From Bacteroides ndongoniae (GTDB taxonomy: Bacteria; Bacteroidota; Bacteroidia; Bacteroidales; Bacteroidaceae), in the NCBI RefSeq assembly GCF_900108345.1, contig NZ_FNVV01000012.1:62001-126000 (forward strand): DNA of 64,000 nt. The letters run 5' to 3'. Both the position numbers and the translations under genes were made by a program. This document shows, one piece after another, positions 9,138 to 18,015 of this stretch. Below the pieces are notes generated by a model. The model saw only the letters and a program-made list of their open reading frames with translations. It made no database searches and was not told the origin of the DNA. The stretch's first letter is position 1, and every line of letters starts with the position of its first letter.

Positions 9138-10793
9138 TCAGGCAGCGATATTCTGAAGATAATCTCGATTATTTTGTTCCCAATAGCTTAAATGAGCGGT
9201 AATAAGGCCGTAAAGGTGTTTAATTGGCCAATTTATACCCTCTTTATTCATCTTGGTACACATCTTTTTTATATTGAAGGCGATGGCCAGGAAGGAAAAG
9301 TCCATAAGAACCTTGTCCTTCCCAAAATGACGGAAGCGCTTGTAGTTCATGTTGAATTTTATCTGTCCAAATACAGCTTCCGGCTCTATACACCTTTGCC
9401 CTCTGTATTTCAACCCTTCTTCGGAACAGAGAAGTTCCCGGGCTTTCTGTTTGTATATCCTGAGTCGGTGATTCAGTTCTATCGTCCTGTTTCCTTTAGC
9501 TTTAAAACACAGACATCTTAACGGACATCCTTCGCATCTGACAGCCCTATACCTGACATATTCGACTACATATCCGGATTCGGTTTTCGTATGCCTGGTA
9601 CCTACCCTCTGCATCTTTTGCCCCATTGGACAGACGCAGTAATCCTGTTCTTCATTGTAGAAAAAGTTTTCGGCCTTAAAAGGATCCGGTTTAAATCTTG
9701 GCCGCTGCTCCATGTGGAAATAATTGTATTTGACGTATGCTTCCATCCCGTTTTCCGACATAAAGTGGTAATTCTCTTCTGATCCGTAACCGGAATCAGC
9801 AACCACCGTATGAGCCAACTGCCCGTATCTGTCGGCAAAGGACTTCAGAAAGGGAATCATCGTCAAGGTGTCAGTCGGATTCGGGAAAAGAGAATAATCG
9901 ATAATGAATTGATTTTCCGTAGCAATCTGAAGATTATATCCGGGTTTTGTCTGACCGTTACGCATGGCATCCTCTTTCATTCTCATAAAGGTGGCTTCTT
10001 TGTCTGTCTTGGAATAAGAGTTACGGTCCTGAAGATTGCCCAAATGGGTGTTGTATTCCTGAAGCTTATCCCTGTGAGCTTCCAGTTCTTTCAGCTGTTT
10101 GTGTTTCTTTTTCAGCTCTGATTTCTGCTCTTTCGTGGAAGGCTCTGCAGCCTGTTCAAGGGCATTGCGTAATTCCCCAGCCATTTCTGTCAATATGGAA
10201 GGGGTAAACTCAATTCCATCGTTGTTTTCCGAAGCTTTTTCCTGAGCGATGACGTCATCTATTTGGCTTAACAGAACCCTGATTTTCTTCATCAGGCGTT
10301 CACGATTATGTTCAACAGTCTTCCGCCATACAAAAGTATATTTGTTGGCCTTGGACTCAATCTTTGTTCCGTCAATATATTCCACATTCAGACTGACGAA
10401 ACCTTTGGATGAAAGCAGAAGTACGGTTTGGGTAAACACTTCGTTAATCTCCTTCTTCACCCGATTACGGAAACGGTTGATAGTAATGAAGTCCGGTTTC
10501 TCATAACCGGCTAACCAAATGTAATGGATATCACGATGAAGAAGCTTTTCTATTTTCCGGCAGGAGTATATATTGTTCATATAGGCATACAAGATAACCT
10601 TTAGCATCATCTTGGGATGGTAAGGACTACGGCCGCATTCTTTGTATAACTTCCTGAAACTTTCAAGATTCAGGCTTTCAACCAAAGCGTCAACCATGCG
10701 TACAGGATCGTTTTCTGCAATATCTTCATCGATTCTTTGCGGAAAAAGTACCGTTTGGTTGGGTGTGTATGGACGAAAATGTATCTTTGCCAT
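9138..10793 (-). CDS. IS1182-family DDE transposase
   Basis: An intact 551-residue protein opening MAKIHFRPYTPNQTVLFPQR, then the N-terminal DUF772-type domain (DPVRMVDALVESL, GRSPYHPKMMLKVILYAYM, FITINRFRNR), catalytic-region landmarks VEYIDGTKIES, HTVVADSGYGSEENY and a late QRCIEPEAVFGQIK carrying the E. A Cys-rich stretch CEGCPLRCLCF lies before the last third. A lysine/glutamate-rich coiled-coil insertion covers ~190-260. Length and motif order match IS1182 elements common in Bacteroides. No frameshift or stop is present, so it may still be active. Confidence 0.93.
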   Translation of the reverse strand: MAKIHFRPYTPNQTVLFPQRIDEDIAENDPVRMVDALVESLNLESFRKLYKECGRSPYHPKMMLKVILYAYMNNIYSCRKIEKLLHRDIHYIWLAGYEKPDFITINRFRNRVKKEINEVFTQTVLLLSSKGFVSLNVEYIDGTKIESKANKYTFVWRKTVEHNRERLMKKIRVLLSQIDDVIAQEKASENNDGIEFTPSILTEMAGELRNALEQAAEPSTKEQKSELKKKHKQLKELEAHRDKLQEYNTHLGNLQDRNSYSKTDKEATFMRMKEDAMRNGQTKPGYNLQIATENQFIIDYSLFPNPTDTLTMIPFLKSFADRYGQLAHTVVADSGYGSEENYHFMSENGMEAYVKYNYFHMEQRPRFKPDPFKAENFFYNEEQDYCVCPMGQKMQRVGTRHTKTESGYVVEYVRYRAVRCEGCPLRCLCFKAKGNRTIELNHRLRIYKQKARELLCSEEGLKYRGQRCIEPEAVFGQIKFNMNYKRFRHFGKDKVLMDFSFLAIAFNIKKMCTKMNKEGINWPIKHLYGLITAHLSYWEQNNRDYLQNIAA

Positions 10794-10838
10794 ATGTATA
10801 ATTCTTTATGCTTAAAGATACAAAATCTTTAGGTAATA

Positions 10839-10872
10839 ACAAAGCCCCAGCTTGTGAAAGTCGGGGCTTTGT
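10839..10872. terminator. Internal hairpin upstream of the transposase
   Basis: The arms acaaagcccc (10839-10848) and ggggctttgt (10863-10872) form a perfect 10-bp stem inside the right end of the IS, between the end and the transposase start at 10793. It probably shields the transposase from read-through. Confidence 0.6.
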
Positions 10873-10874
10873 GC

Positions 10875-10912
10875 TAAAAAAAAGAAGGTGTGCTTTTTGA
10901 CACACCTTCTTT
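10875..10912 (-). terminator. Terminator after comF, overlapping the right IS end
   Basis: On the - strand a 12-bp stem (arms at 10901-10912 and 10881-10892) with a short loop is followed by a run of T. It lies 12 bp beyond the comF stop and coincides with the proposed right terminal repeat. Confidence 0.8.
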
Positions 10913-10923
10913 TTTCATATCTG

Positions 10924-11628
10924 TCAGTCACCGGCCAGCGCCAATGCCAGCACACTAATACGTATGTCGTCCACAGACTCGAACGCATCGGCACAGGCTG
11001 TGGTCGTAGCACCGGTAGTCAGCACATCATCTACCAGCAAGATGTGCTTCCCCATAAACCGTTCGGGACAAAGAAGCCTGAAGACACCGTTCATATTTTC
11101 CCAACGTTCGTACGCCGACTTTTGCGTTTGCGATTCCGTATATTTTTCGCGTACAACCGAGGTAAGGTCAACCGGAATGCCTGTCACACGTGAAATACCT
11201 TTTGCCAGACAGGCACTTTGATTATACCCACGTGCACGTTCTTTACGCGGATGCAGAGGCACAGGCACAATGACATCGATCCCGTCAAAGAAACCGCTCA
11301 TCTTCAATTCGGCTGCCATGAAACGCCCCATCACATCTCCCAAGTCTTTCCGCTCCTCGTACTTCAGCAAATGCAGAATACTGTGATAGGCACTTCCTTT
11401 CCGATAGAAAAAGTATGCCGAAGCACGCTCTATCGGAAACTTCCCCCAGAACATGCGTTCCACCGGATTATCTTTCTTCAAATGATAATTCGTACGGGGC
11501 ATATCGATATTGCAGGAGATGCAGATTCCCTCTTCACCCTCCATCAGGACTTCGCCACACACCGCACAACGATAAGGAAAAAGCAAGTGCAGTAACGAAT
11601 GAAGCCAGAGTTTTACAACCTCCCACAT
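10924..11628 (-). CDS. comF: ComF/GntX-family phosphoribosyltransferase-like protein
   Basis: This 234-residue protein has an N-terminal zinc-ribbon-like motif (CAVCGEVLMEG then CISC) and a C-terminal PRTase domain with PVPLHPRKERARGYNQ and the PRPP loop HILLVDDVLTTGATTTAC. ComF proteins are cytosolic and are needed for DNA uptake in naturally competent species; in Bacteroides the role is unproven. It lies 11 bp after the inositol-monophosphatase-family gene on the same strand, so the two form an operon. Confidence 0.9.
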   Translation of the reverse strand: MWEVVKLWLHSLLHLLFPYRCAVCGEVLMEGEEGICISCNIDMPRTNYHLKKDNPVERMFWGKFPIERASAYFFYRKGSAYHSILHLLKYEERKDLGDVMGRFMAAELKMSGFFDGIDVIVPVPLHPRKERARGYNQSACLAKGISRVTGIPVDLTSVVREKYTESQTQKSAYERWENMNGVFRLLCPERFMGKHILLVDDVLTTGATTTACADAFESVDDIRISVLALALAGD

Positions 11629-11639
11629 AAACCACCGGG

Positions 11640-12449
11640 TTACATTTTCGGCGGAACTTGAGCCACCAGTTCCAGTAACAGCGGATGCAGATAACCGTTA
11701 GTGGCCACAACGTGATGACCTTCCAGAAAATTCTCATTTCCATAGAAATCGGTTACTCGTCCGCCGGCTTCCTGCACCATAAGGGCTGCTGCAGAGAAAT
11801 CCCACTTACCAATAAAAGCCTCCAGCCAGCCATCGAACCGACCGGCAGCCACATAACAGATAGCCAATGCTGCCGAACCATTCATACGAATACCGCCTAC
11901 CTTACCATAAAGTTCGTGTATCAAATGCTCGCCGGTACGGGCATAACTGTCCGAGTTATAAGGAAGTTCTACTACCAAAAACGAATCTTCGACACGTTTT
12001 ACTGCAGATACCCGCATCGGCTGCCCGTTCACATAAGCACCTCCACCCTGCCAGGCATAGAAACACTCATCCCGACACGGATCATAAACCACACCCGACA
12101 AAAGCGACTGCTTGTTGCGCAAGGCTATGCTGACACAATACGGAGCATTGTCATGAATATAATTCGTCGTTCCGTCCAGCGGATCGACCACCCAACAGTA
12201 AGGTTCGTCGTGATATTCGGCCGATCCCTCTTCGGTGATAAAACCTGCCTCGGGCAACAAGTCACGCAATGCCATCACCAACCGGCGTTCCGACTCCTTG
12301 TCCACGTATGATACATAATCGTGCGCATGTTTCTCCTGTGCCATTTCACGACGGAAGTTCAGCCGTTCGCTTTTCAGAAATGCACCCGCTTCGCGGGCTA
12401 TGCGGCAGACGTCTGCCGTCAGCTTCTCCAGATCTAATATCTTTTCCAT
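11640..12449 (-). CDS. Inositol monophosphatase family protein (SuhB/CysQ-like)
   Basis: A 269-residue protein with the metal-binding motifs of the family: ITEEGS (Glu ligand), WVVDPLDGTTNY (first DPLDGT motif) and WDFSAAALMVQEAGG (second). Members dephosphorylate inositol-1-phosphate, fructose-1,6-bisphosphate or PAP in a Mg2+-dependent way, and the substrate cannot be told from these motifs alone. It is the first gene of a two-gene operon with comF; a -7 box lies at 12498-12505. Confidence 0.92.
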   Translation of the reverse strand: MEKILDLEKLTADVCRIAREAGAFLKSERLNFRREMAQEKHAHDYVSYVDKESERRLVMALRDLLPEAGFITEEGSAEYHDEPYCWVVDPLDGTTNYIHDNAPYCVSIALRNKQSLLSGVVYDPCRDECFYAWQGGGAYVNGQPMRVSAVKRVEDSFLVVELPYNSDSYARTGEHLIHELYGKVGGIRMNGSAALAICYVAAGRFDGWLEAFIGKWDFSAAALMVQEAGGRVTDFYGNENFLEGHHVVATNGYLHPLLLELVAQVPPKM

Positions 12450-12497
12450 ATATATGTCTGTTTACTAAATTCTGCATCCATACAATTATTCAAGTGA

Positions 12498-12505
12498 CAA
12501 ATGTA
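12498..12505 (-). promoter_or_regulatory. -7 box TACATTTG for the monophosphatase-comF operon
   Basis: TACATTTG on the - strand matches TAnnTTTG, 48 bp above the ATG at 12449. Confidence 0.6.
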
Positions 12506-12562
12506 GCAAAATAGCGTGAAAATAAATCTTTTGCATTTGAAAGTTATCCCTCCAAATTGCAT

Positions 12563-12570
12563 TATCTTTG
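12563..12570 (+). promoter_or_regulatory. -7 box TATCTTTG for the Nudix gene
   Basis: TATCTTTG ends 25 bp before the ATG at 12596 and lies downstream of the alternative ATG at 12557, so it favours the shorter Nudix protein. Confidence 0.65.
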
Positions 12571-12595
12571 CCGACAAAGCAAAAAGACAAAGAAC

Positions 12596-13135
12596 ATGGA
12601 ACATCCTTTATCACAATTTCAATATTGCCCAAAGTGTGGTTCACACCGCTTCGAGATTCATAACGAAAAATCCAAGCAATGTCCCGACTGCGGTTTCGTC
12701 TACTATTTCAACCCTTCGTCGGCAACCGTAGCACTCATCGTCAATGAACAGGACGAACTGCTGGTCTGCCGGCGCGGTAAGGAACCGGCTAAAGGCACTC
12801 TTGACCTTCCAGGCGGTTTTGTCGATATGTTCGAAACCGGAGAAGAAGGTGTGTGCCGTGAAGTAAAGGAAGAAACCGGTATGGAAGTGACCCGTGCCGA
12901 GTATCTTTTCTCGATACCCAACATTTACATCTATTCGGGCTTCCCCGTACATACGCTGGACATGTTTTTCCACTGCACTGTGAAAGACTTGCTTCACTTC
13001 AAAGCCATGGACGATGCCGCCGATGCCTTTTTCCTTCCAATAAAAGACATCCGGCCTGAAGACTTCGGCCTGACTTCCATCCGCAAAGGCCTGCAAAAGT
13101 TTCTGGAAAGCCGCAGACTCCGCGCGAATCTATAA
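12596..13135 (+). CDS. Nudix hydrolase with N-terminal zinc ribbon
   Basis: From the ATG at 12596 this is 179 residues. The N-terminus holds a two-knuckle zinc ribbon (CPKCG and CPDCG) like that of NudC-type enzymes, followed by a Nudix fold whose box GGFVDMFETGEEGVCREVKE then ETG fits GX5EX7REUXEEXGU. It would hydrolyse a nucleoside diphosphate linked to another group; the short size and ribbon resemble NADH-pyrophosphatase-like or ADP-ribose-type hydrolases, but the substrate is not determined. The longer frame from 12557 is rejected because the -7 box falls inside it. Confidence 0.9.
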   Translation: MEHPLSQFQYCPKCGSHRFEIHNEKSKQCPDCGFVYYFNPSSATVALIVNEQDELLVCRRGKEPAKGTLDLPGGFVDMFETGEEGVCREVKEETGMEVTRAEYLFSIPNIYIYSGFPVHTLDMFFHCTVKDLLHFKAMDDAADAFFLPIKDIRPEDFGLTSIRKGLQKFLESRRLRANL

Positions 13136-13174
13136 AAAAGCCAAACAAATGCAACAAAATCAACCCGAAAAGCG

Positions 13175-13182
13175 TATTTTTG
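13175..13182 (+). promoter_or_regulatory. -7 box TATTTTTG for the TPR-barrel operon
   Basis: TATTTTTG fits TAnnTTTG and precedes the chosen start at 13210 by 27 bp. It overlaps the alternative ATG at 13180, arguing against that start. Confidence 0.6.
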
Positions 13183-13209
13183 TCAGATACACATTCTAAA
13201 ATCAAGAAA

Positions 13210-16200
13210 ATGAAGAATAAAATCTCCCGGATACTCTGCACAGCCCTTTGCTGTGCACCCCTGCTCGCCACGGCACAGACCAACGGGCAAAGCACCTCTC
13301 CCCAACGGCTTTATCAGGAGGGAGTAAACCTGTTTCAGCAGAAAGCCTATTCGGCAGCCATCCCGCCCTTGCAGGCCTTCATCCAGCAAACCGACCGAGA
13401 CGGACAACCCCTTTCCGAAACCGCTGAACGGCTGGAAGCCGAATATATGCTGGTATGTGCCGAATACGAACTGCGCAACCCTCGCAGCACCGAACTATTG
13501 CAAGCCTTTCTGGAGAAACACCCCGACACGCCTCACGCCAACCGCCTGCAGGCACTTATCGCCTCGACTTACTTCTTCAAAGGCGATTACGACGCAGCAC
13601 TGGCCATGTTCAACGGTTCACAGCTCGACTTGCTCAGTAACGCCGAACGCGACGACATGACTTACCGCCTCGCCGTCAGCTATCTGAAAACAGGGAATAC
13701 CCGTGAAGCTGCTACCTGGTTCGAGACACTGCGCATCGTCAGCGAGAAGTATGCTGCCGACTGTACTTATTATCTGTCGTACATCCGCTATACACAACAA
13801 CAGTATGACGATGCTCTCAAAGGGTTCCTTTCCTTGCAGGATGACAAGAAATACCAATCACTGGTTCCTTATTATATAGCCGAAATCTACCTTATCAAGA
13901 AGAATTTCGACAAGGCCGAAATCGTAGCACAAAACTACCTGTCGGCCTACTCCGGCCAGCCCGATGAAGCTGAAATGTACCACGTACTCGGTACGGCCGA
14001 ATACCATACGGGCAAATACCTCGAAGCCATGAAGTCCTTCGACCAATATGCCAGCGAGAGCAACTCGCATCCTCTGCGACGCGATGCCCGCTACATGCAA
14101 GGCCTTGCCTGCTATCATTGCAAAGTCTACACCCGTGTCCCCGAACTGCTGAACGAAGTAGCCGACGGACAAGACGCTCTGGCTCAGAACGCATGGCTGC
14201 ACATGGGTCTGGCTTACCTGCAACTGGACGACAAAAATAAGGCACGCATGGCTTTCGAACAGGCTGCCACTTCCAACGCCGACCTCAGTGTAAAGGAACA
14301 GGCTGCCTACAACCATGCCCTCTGCATACACGAAACCTCGTACTCGGCTTTCGGCGAATCAGTCACCGTTTTCGAGAAGTTCCTGAACGACTTCCCCAAT
14401 TCGGTTTACGCTGACAAGGCAAGCAACTACCTGGTAGAAGTCTATATGAATACCCGCAGCTACGATGCTGCCCTGCAGTCCATCGAACGCATCGCCCATC
14501 CGGGCACAGCCATACTGGAAGCCAAACAAAAGATCCTCTTCCAATTAGGTACACAGGCATTTACCAACACCCAGTTCGAACAGGCCATCGGCTACTTCAG
14601 CCAAAGCATCAGCTTGGGGCAGTATAACCTACAGACCAAAGCCGAATCCTACTACTGGCGCGGCGAATCTTACTATCGTCTGAACCGCATGCAGGAAGCC
14701 GCACGCAACTTCAACGATTATCTGGCTCTTACCCCCCAGCGAAACTCAGACATGTTTGCCCTGGCCTACTATAACTTGGGTTACATTGCCTTCCATCGTA
14801 AAGATTACGGTACGGCACAAAACAACTTCCAGAAGTTCATTCAGCTGCAAAAAGGGAATAACCCCGCACTGCTGGCCGATGCCTACAACCGTATCGGCGA
14901 CAGCTATCTGCACAACCGCTACTTCGACGAAGCCCGTCAATACTATACCCGTGCAGAGAACCTGAATACGCCGTCGGGCGATTACTCCTATTATCAGCTG
15001 GCTCTGGTAGCCGGATTGCAGAAAGACTACTCCGGCAAGGTGCAATTACTGAACCAGCTGGCGGCCAAATACCCCAGTTCGCCCTATGCCGTCAACGCCC
15101 TCTACGAAAAAGGACGTTCCTACGTACAGACAGGCAACAGCAGCCAAGCCATTGCTACCTTCGGCGAACTGCTGAAGAAATACCCCGAAAGCCCAGTCAG
15201 CCGCAAGGCTGCAGCCGAAATCGGATTGCTCTATTATCAGAATAACGACTACAACCGTGCCATCGAAGCTTATAAGCACGTAGTCACCCAATACCCTGGT
15301 AGTGAAGAAGCCCGTCTGGCCATGCGCGACCTGAAGTCAATCTATGTCGATGCCAACCGCGTAGACGAGTTCGCAGCCCTTGCCGCACAACTGCCCGGCA
15401 ATATCAGCTTCGAACCCAGCGAACAAGACTCGCTGACCTACATCGCAGCCGAAAAGGTGTACATGAAGGGAGAAATCGCCCCTGCCAAGGAAAGCTTCAG
15501 CCGCTACCTGCAAAGCTTCCCGAACGGTGCTTTCATTCTGAATGCACGCTACTACCTCTGCGTCATTGCCAAAAAGCAACAGGACGACAATGCCGTACTC
15601 GAACATGCCGAGAAGTTGTTGGAATATCCCGACAATCCTTACTCTGAAGAAGCTCTGCTGATGCACAGCGAAATTCTGTTCAACCGTCAGCAGTATGACC
15701 AGGCCATGGCCGACTACAAACAGCTGCAAGCCAAAGCCTCGACAGCCGAACGCCGACAGCTGGGTACGACCGGAATATTGCGCTGTGCCGCCCTGCTGAA
15801 AGACGACACCGAAGTCATACATGCCGCTACCAGCCTGCTGAGCGAAGCCAAACTTTCGCCCGAGCTGCACAACGAAGCCCTGTACTTCCGTGCCAAGGCC
15901 TACCTGAACCAGAAAGCCACGCAAAAAGCCATGGCCGACCTGGAAGTACTGGCCAAGGATACCCGCACTCTCTATGGTGCCGAAGCCAAATACCTGCTGG
16001 CACAACAGCTCTATAACCAAGGCGAATATGCCAAGGCCGAAAAAGAAATACTGAACTTCATCGACCAGAGCACACCGCATGCCTATTGGCTGGCACGCAG
16101 CTTCATCCTTCTGTCCGATGTTTACGTGGCCTTGGACAAGAAAGTAGACGCGCGCCAATACCTGCTCAGCCTGCAACAGAATTATCAGGCCGACGACGAC

Positions 16201-16242
16201 ATAGAGACCATGATTGAAGAACGACTAGAAAAATTGAAATAA
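13210..16242 (+). CDS. Large secreted tetratricopeptide repeat protein
   Basis: The protein is 1010 residues from the ATG at 13210. It begins with a signal peptide (ISRILCTALCCAPLLATAQ) and is then almost entirely helical TPR repeats. Units such as AEMYHVLGTAEYHTGKYLEA, AYYNLGYIAFHRKDYGTAQ and AEIGLLYYQNNDYNRAIEAY recur throughout, so it should form a long periplasmic solenoid used for protein-protein contacts. It overlaps no other gene and is followed after 6 bp by a barrel protein, which is presumably its partner at the outer membrane. Such pairs are common in Bacteroidetes but their function is not established. Confidence 0.88.
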   Translation: MKNKISRILCTALCCAPLLATAQTNGQSTSPQRLYQEGVNLFQQKAYSAAIPPLQAFIQQTDRDGQPLSETAERLEAEYMLVCAEYELRNPRSTELLQAFLEKHPDTPHANRLQALIASTYFFKGDYDAALAMFNGSQLDLLSNAERDDMTYRLAVSYLKTGNTREAATWFETLRIVSEKYAADCTYYLSYIRYTQQQYDDALKGFLSLQDDKKYQSLVPYYIAEIYLIKKNFDKAEIVAQNYLSAYSGQPDEAEMYHVLGTAEYHTGKYLEAMKSFDQYASESNSHPLRRDARYMQGLACYHCKVYTRVPELLNEVADGQDALAQNAWLHMGLAYLQLDDKNKARMAFEQAATSNADLSVKEQAAYNHALCIHETSYSAFGESVTVFEKFLNDFPNSVYADKASNYLVEVYMNTRSYDAALQSIERIAHPGTAILEAKQKILFQLGTQAFTNTQFEQAIGYFSQSISLGQYNLQTKAESYYWRGESYYRLNRMQEAARNFNDYLALTPQRNSDMFALAYYNLGYIAFHRKDYGTAQNNFQKFIQLQKGNNPALLADAYNRIGDSYLHNRYFDEARQYYTRAENLNTPSGDYSYYQLALVAGLQKDYSGKVQLLNQLAAKYPSSPYAVNALYEKGRSYVQTGNSSQAIATFGELLKKYPESPVSRKAAAEIGLLYYQNNDYNRAIEAYKHVVTQYPGSEEARLAMRDLKSIYVDANRVDEFAALAAQLPGNISFEPSEQDSLTYIAAEKVYMKGEIAPAKESFSRYLQSFPNGAFILNARYYLCVIAKKQQDDNAVLEHAEKLLEYPDNPYSEEALLMHSEILFNRQQYDQAMADYKQLQAKASTAERRQLGTTGILRCAALLKDDTEVIHAATSLLSEAKLSPELHNEALYFRAKAYLNQKATQKAMADLEVLAKDTRTLYGAEAKYLLAQQLYNQGEYAKAEKEILNFIDQSTPHAYWLARSFILLSDVYVALDKKVDARQYLLSLQQNYQADDDIETMIEERLEKLK

Positions 16243-16248
16243 TAGACA

Positions 16249-17886
16249 ATGAAAACGATACAATCCATTCTGATAGCTACCGCTTTATCGGCTTGCGTCT
16301 TCCCAATGCAAGCCCAAGCACAGGAACAAGCCAAAGATACCACTGTGAACCGTACAGTCGTAGTGGAACAAGAATACGCCCCCGACATCAACGATGCAAC
16401 CAAAATCAATGTAGTGCCTCAGGTGACTCCACCTACCGTCAGCAAGAAAGCTGTAGAGTACGATGCACGAATGGTTCCGGCCGCACAGATTCCGGCAACT
16501 ACCATGCAGGCCTATACTGGACAAGAAACACAACCCAAAGCCGCTCCGGGCTACGTCCGGCTGGGTTATGGTAATTATGGCAATCTGGACGCTCAGGCCA
16601 ACTACCTGTTCAGCCTCTCGTCGCGCGACCGCCTGAACCTGAATTTCGGTATGGATGGCATGAACGGAAGTCTCAACCTGCCCGGCGAAAACGGAGAATG
16701 GGATGCCTTCTACTACCGCACCCGTGCAGCCATCGACTATCTGCACGCCTTTAATAAAGTAGATCTGAATGTAGCCGGCCGCTTCGGACTGAGCAACTTC
16801 AACCTGCTGCCTGCCCTGCCCAGCAATAAGCAAAAGTTCACTTCGGGCGACTTCCATGTAGGTGTTCGGTCGACCGACGAAGAAATGCCTTTCCGCTTCA
16901 GTGCCGAGACCAACCTCATGCTCTATCAGCGCCAGCACGATCTGCCTTACGACGACCTGCAGGAAACCCTGATACGCACCAAAGCCGAAGTAACAGGCGA
17001 CATCAGCGACGGACAGTCCATCAGCGTCGCTCTTGCCATGGACAACGTCCTCTATCAGCATACGGACTTTGAAAACTACACATCGCTCGACATGAATCCG
17101 TATTACCTCCTGCAGAACGACGACTGGACACTCCGTCTGGGTGCACACGTCGACCTGGCATTCGGATTCGGTAAGACGTTCCGCGCAGCCCCCGACGTTT
17201 ATGCCCAATACAACTTTGCCGACAGCTATCTGCTCTACGTACAGGCCAAAGGCGGCAAACAGCAAAACGACTTCCGCCGACTGGAGACGATATGCCCCTA
17301 CGGCCAGTTGGCCAGCCAGGCCGACGCCACTTACGAACAGCTGAATGCTGCCCTCGGCTTCAAAGCCAGTCCCGTCACCGGATTGTGGATGAACATTTAC
17401 GGCGGCTACCAGAACCTGAAGAATGACCTGGTACAGGGTTTCGGCGACGATGCTCTGCTGCTGTACGGACAGAACACCAGCAACGTCTACTTCGGAGCCG
17501 AAGTCAGCTACTCTTACAAGGATATTTTCGCCATCGCCGCCTCGGGTACGTACCGCAACTGGGATACAAAGAAAGACGAAACAAATCCCTATGCCGAAGC
17601 AGCCCTCCTCTTCAAGCCCGCTCTCGAAGCTGATCTGCATGTCGACATCCGCCCCGTCTCTCCATTCCTGCTGAAGCTAGGCTACCAGCACATTGCCCGT
17701 CAGGAAGTGGAAGGCCAAACAATCGACGCCGTCAGCAACCTCTATGCCGGACTGGAGTACAAGCTGTTCAAGGGAATTTCGATCTATGCCCGTGCCAACA
17801 ACCTGCTGAACCAGAAGTATCAATACTACCTGGGATATCCGGCAGAAGGCATCAATTTCGTAGGAGGAGTAAGTTTCTGCTTCTAA
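16249..17886 (+). CDS. Outer-membrane beta-barrel protein, TonB-receptor-like, no plug
   Basis: This 545-residue protein has a signal peptide (ATALSACVFPMQAQAQ) and then VVEQEYAPDINDATKINVVPQ, a short periplasmic segment with no recognisable plug domain. The remainder is beta-strand-rich, ending with IYARANNLLNQKYQYYLGYP and a terminal phenylalanine (VSFCF), the pattern of the last strands of TonB-dependent receptor barrels. It starts 6 bp after the TPR gene, so translation is probably coupled. I infer an outer-membrane partner of the TPR solenoid; the cargo is unknown. Confidence 0.82.
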   Translation: MKTIQSILIATALSACVFPMQAQAQEQAKDTTVNRTVVVEQEYAPDINDATKINVVPQVTPPTVSKKAVEYDARMVPAAQIPATTMQAYTGQETQPKAAPGYVRLGYGNYGNLDAQANYLFSLSSRDRLNLNFGMDGMNGSLNLPGENGEWDAFYYRTRAAIDYLHAFNKVDLNVAGRFGLSNFNLLPALPSNKQKFTSGDFHVGVRSTDEEMPFRFSAETNLMLYQRQHDLPYDDLQETLIRTKAEVTGDISDGQSISVALAMDNVLYQHTDFENYTSLDMNPYYLLQNDDWTLRLGAHVDLAFGFGKTFRAAPDVYAQYNFADSYLLYVQAKGGKQQNDFRRLETICPYGQLASQADATYEQLNAALGFKASPVTGLWMNIYGGYQNLKNDLVQGFGDDALLLYGQNTSNVYFGAEVSYSYKDIFAIAASGTYRNWDTKKDETNPYAEAALLFKPALEADLHVDIRPVSPFLLKLGYQHIARQEVEGQTIDAVSNLYAGLEYKLFKGISIYARANNLLNQKYQYYLGYPAEGINFVGGVSFCF

Positions 17887-17965
17887 AGGGCAGAACTCTT
17901 CCTACAAAAAAAGGTCTTTTTTGCTAAAATCTCTTATATTATAAGGTGGGAAATATGTTTTTTCC

Positions 17966-17973
17966 TACTTTTG
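17966..17973 (+). promoter_or_regulatory. -7 box TACTTTTG for topA
   Basis: TACTTTTG lies 43 bp before the ATG at 18016 and overlaps the upstream in-frame start at 17971, so topA should start at 18016. Confidence 0.65.
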
Positions 17974-18015
17974 CGGGCAAACTCAGTGACAGGAGTCGCT
18001 ACAAAACAAAAATTT

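Larger units (their letters stand above)
9071..10909 (-). mobile_element. IS1182-type insertion sequence
   Basis: A complete transposase gene (9138-10793) sits between imperfect terminal inverted repeats: gagggtgtgtc at 9071-9081 and its partner gacacaccttc at 10899-10909 (10 of 11 match, weaker similarity continuing inward). That gives about 1.84 kb. No convincing target duplication is seen, as the flanks are only A/T runs. The repeats resemble ordinary terminator hairpins, so the exact ends are uncertain by some bases. Confidence 0.7.

Noticed and set aside
16285..17640. 451-residue - strand frame opposite the barrel protein
   Set aside because: The + strand has a signal peptide and TonB-receptor barrel features; the antisense frame has no coherent domain.
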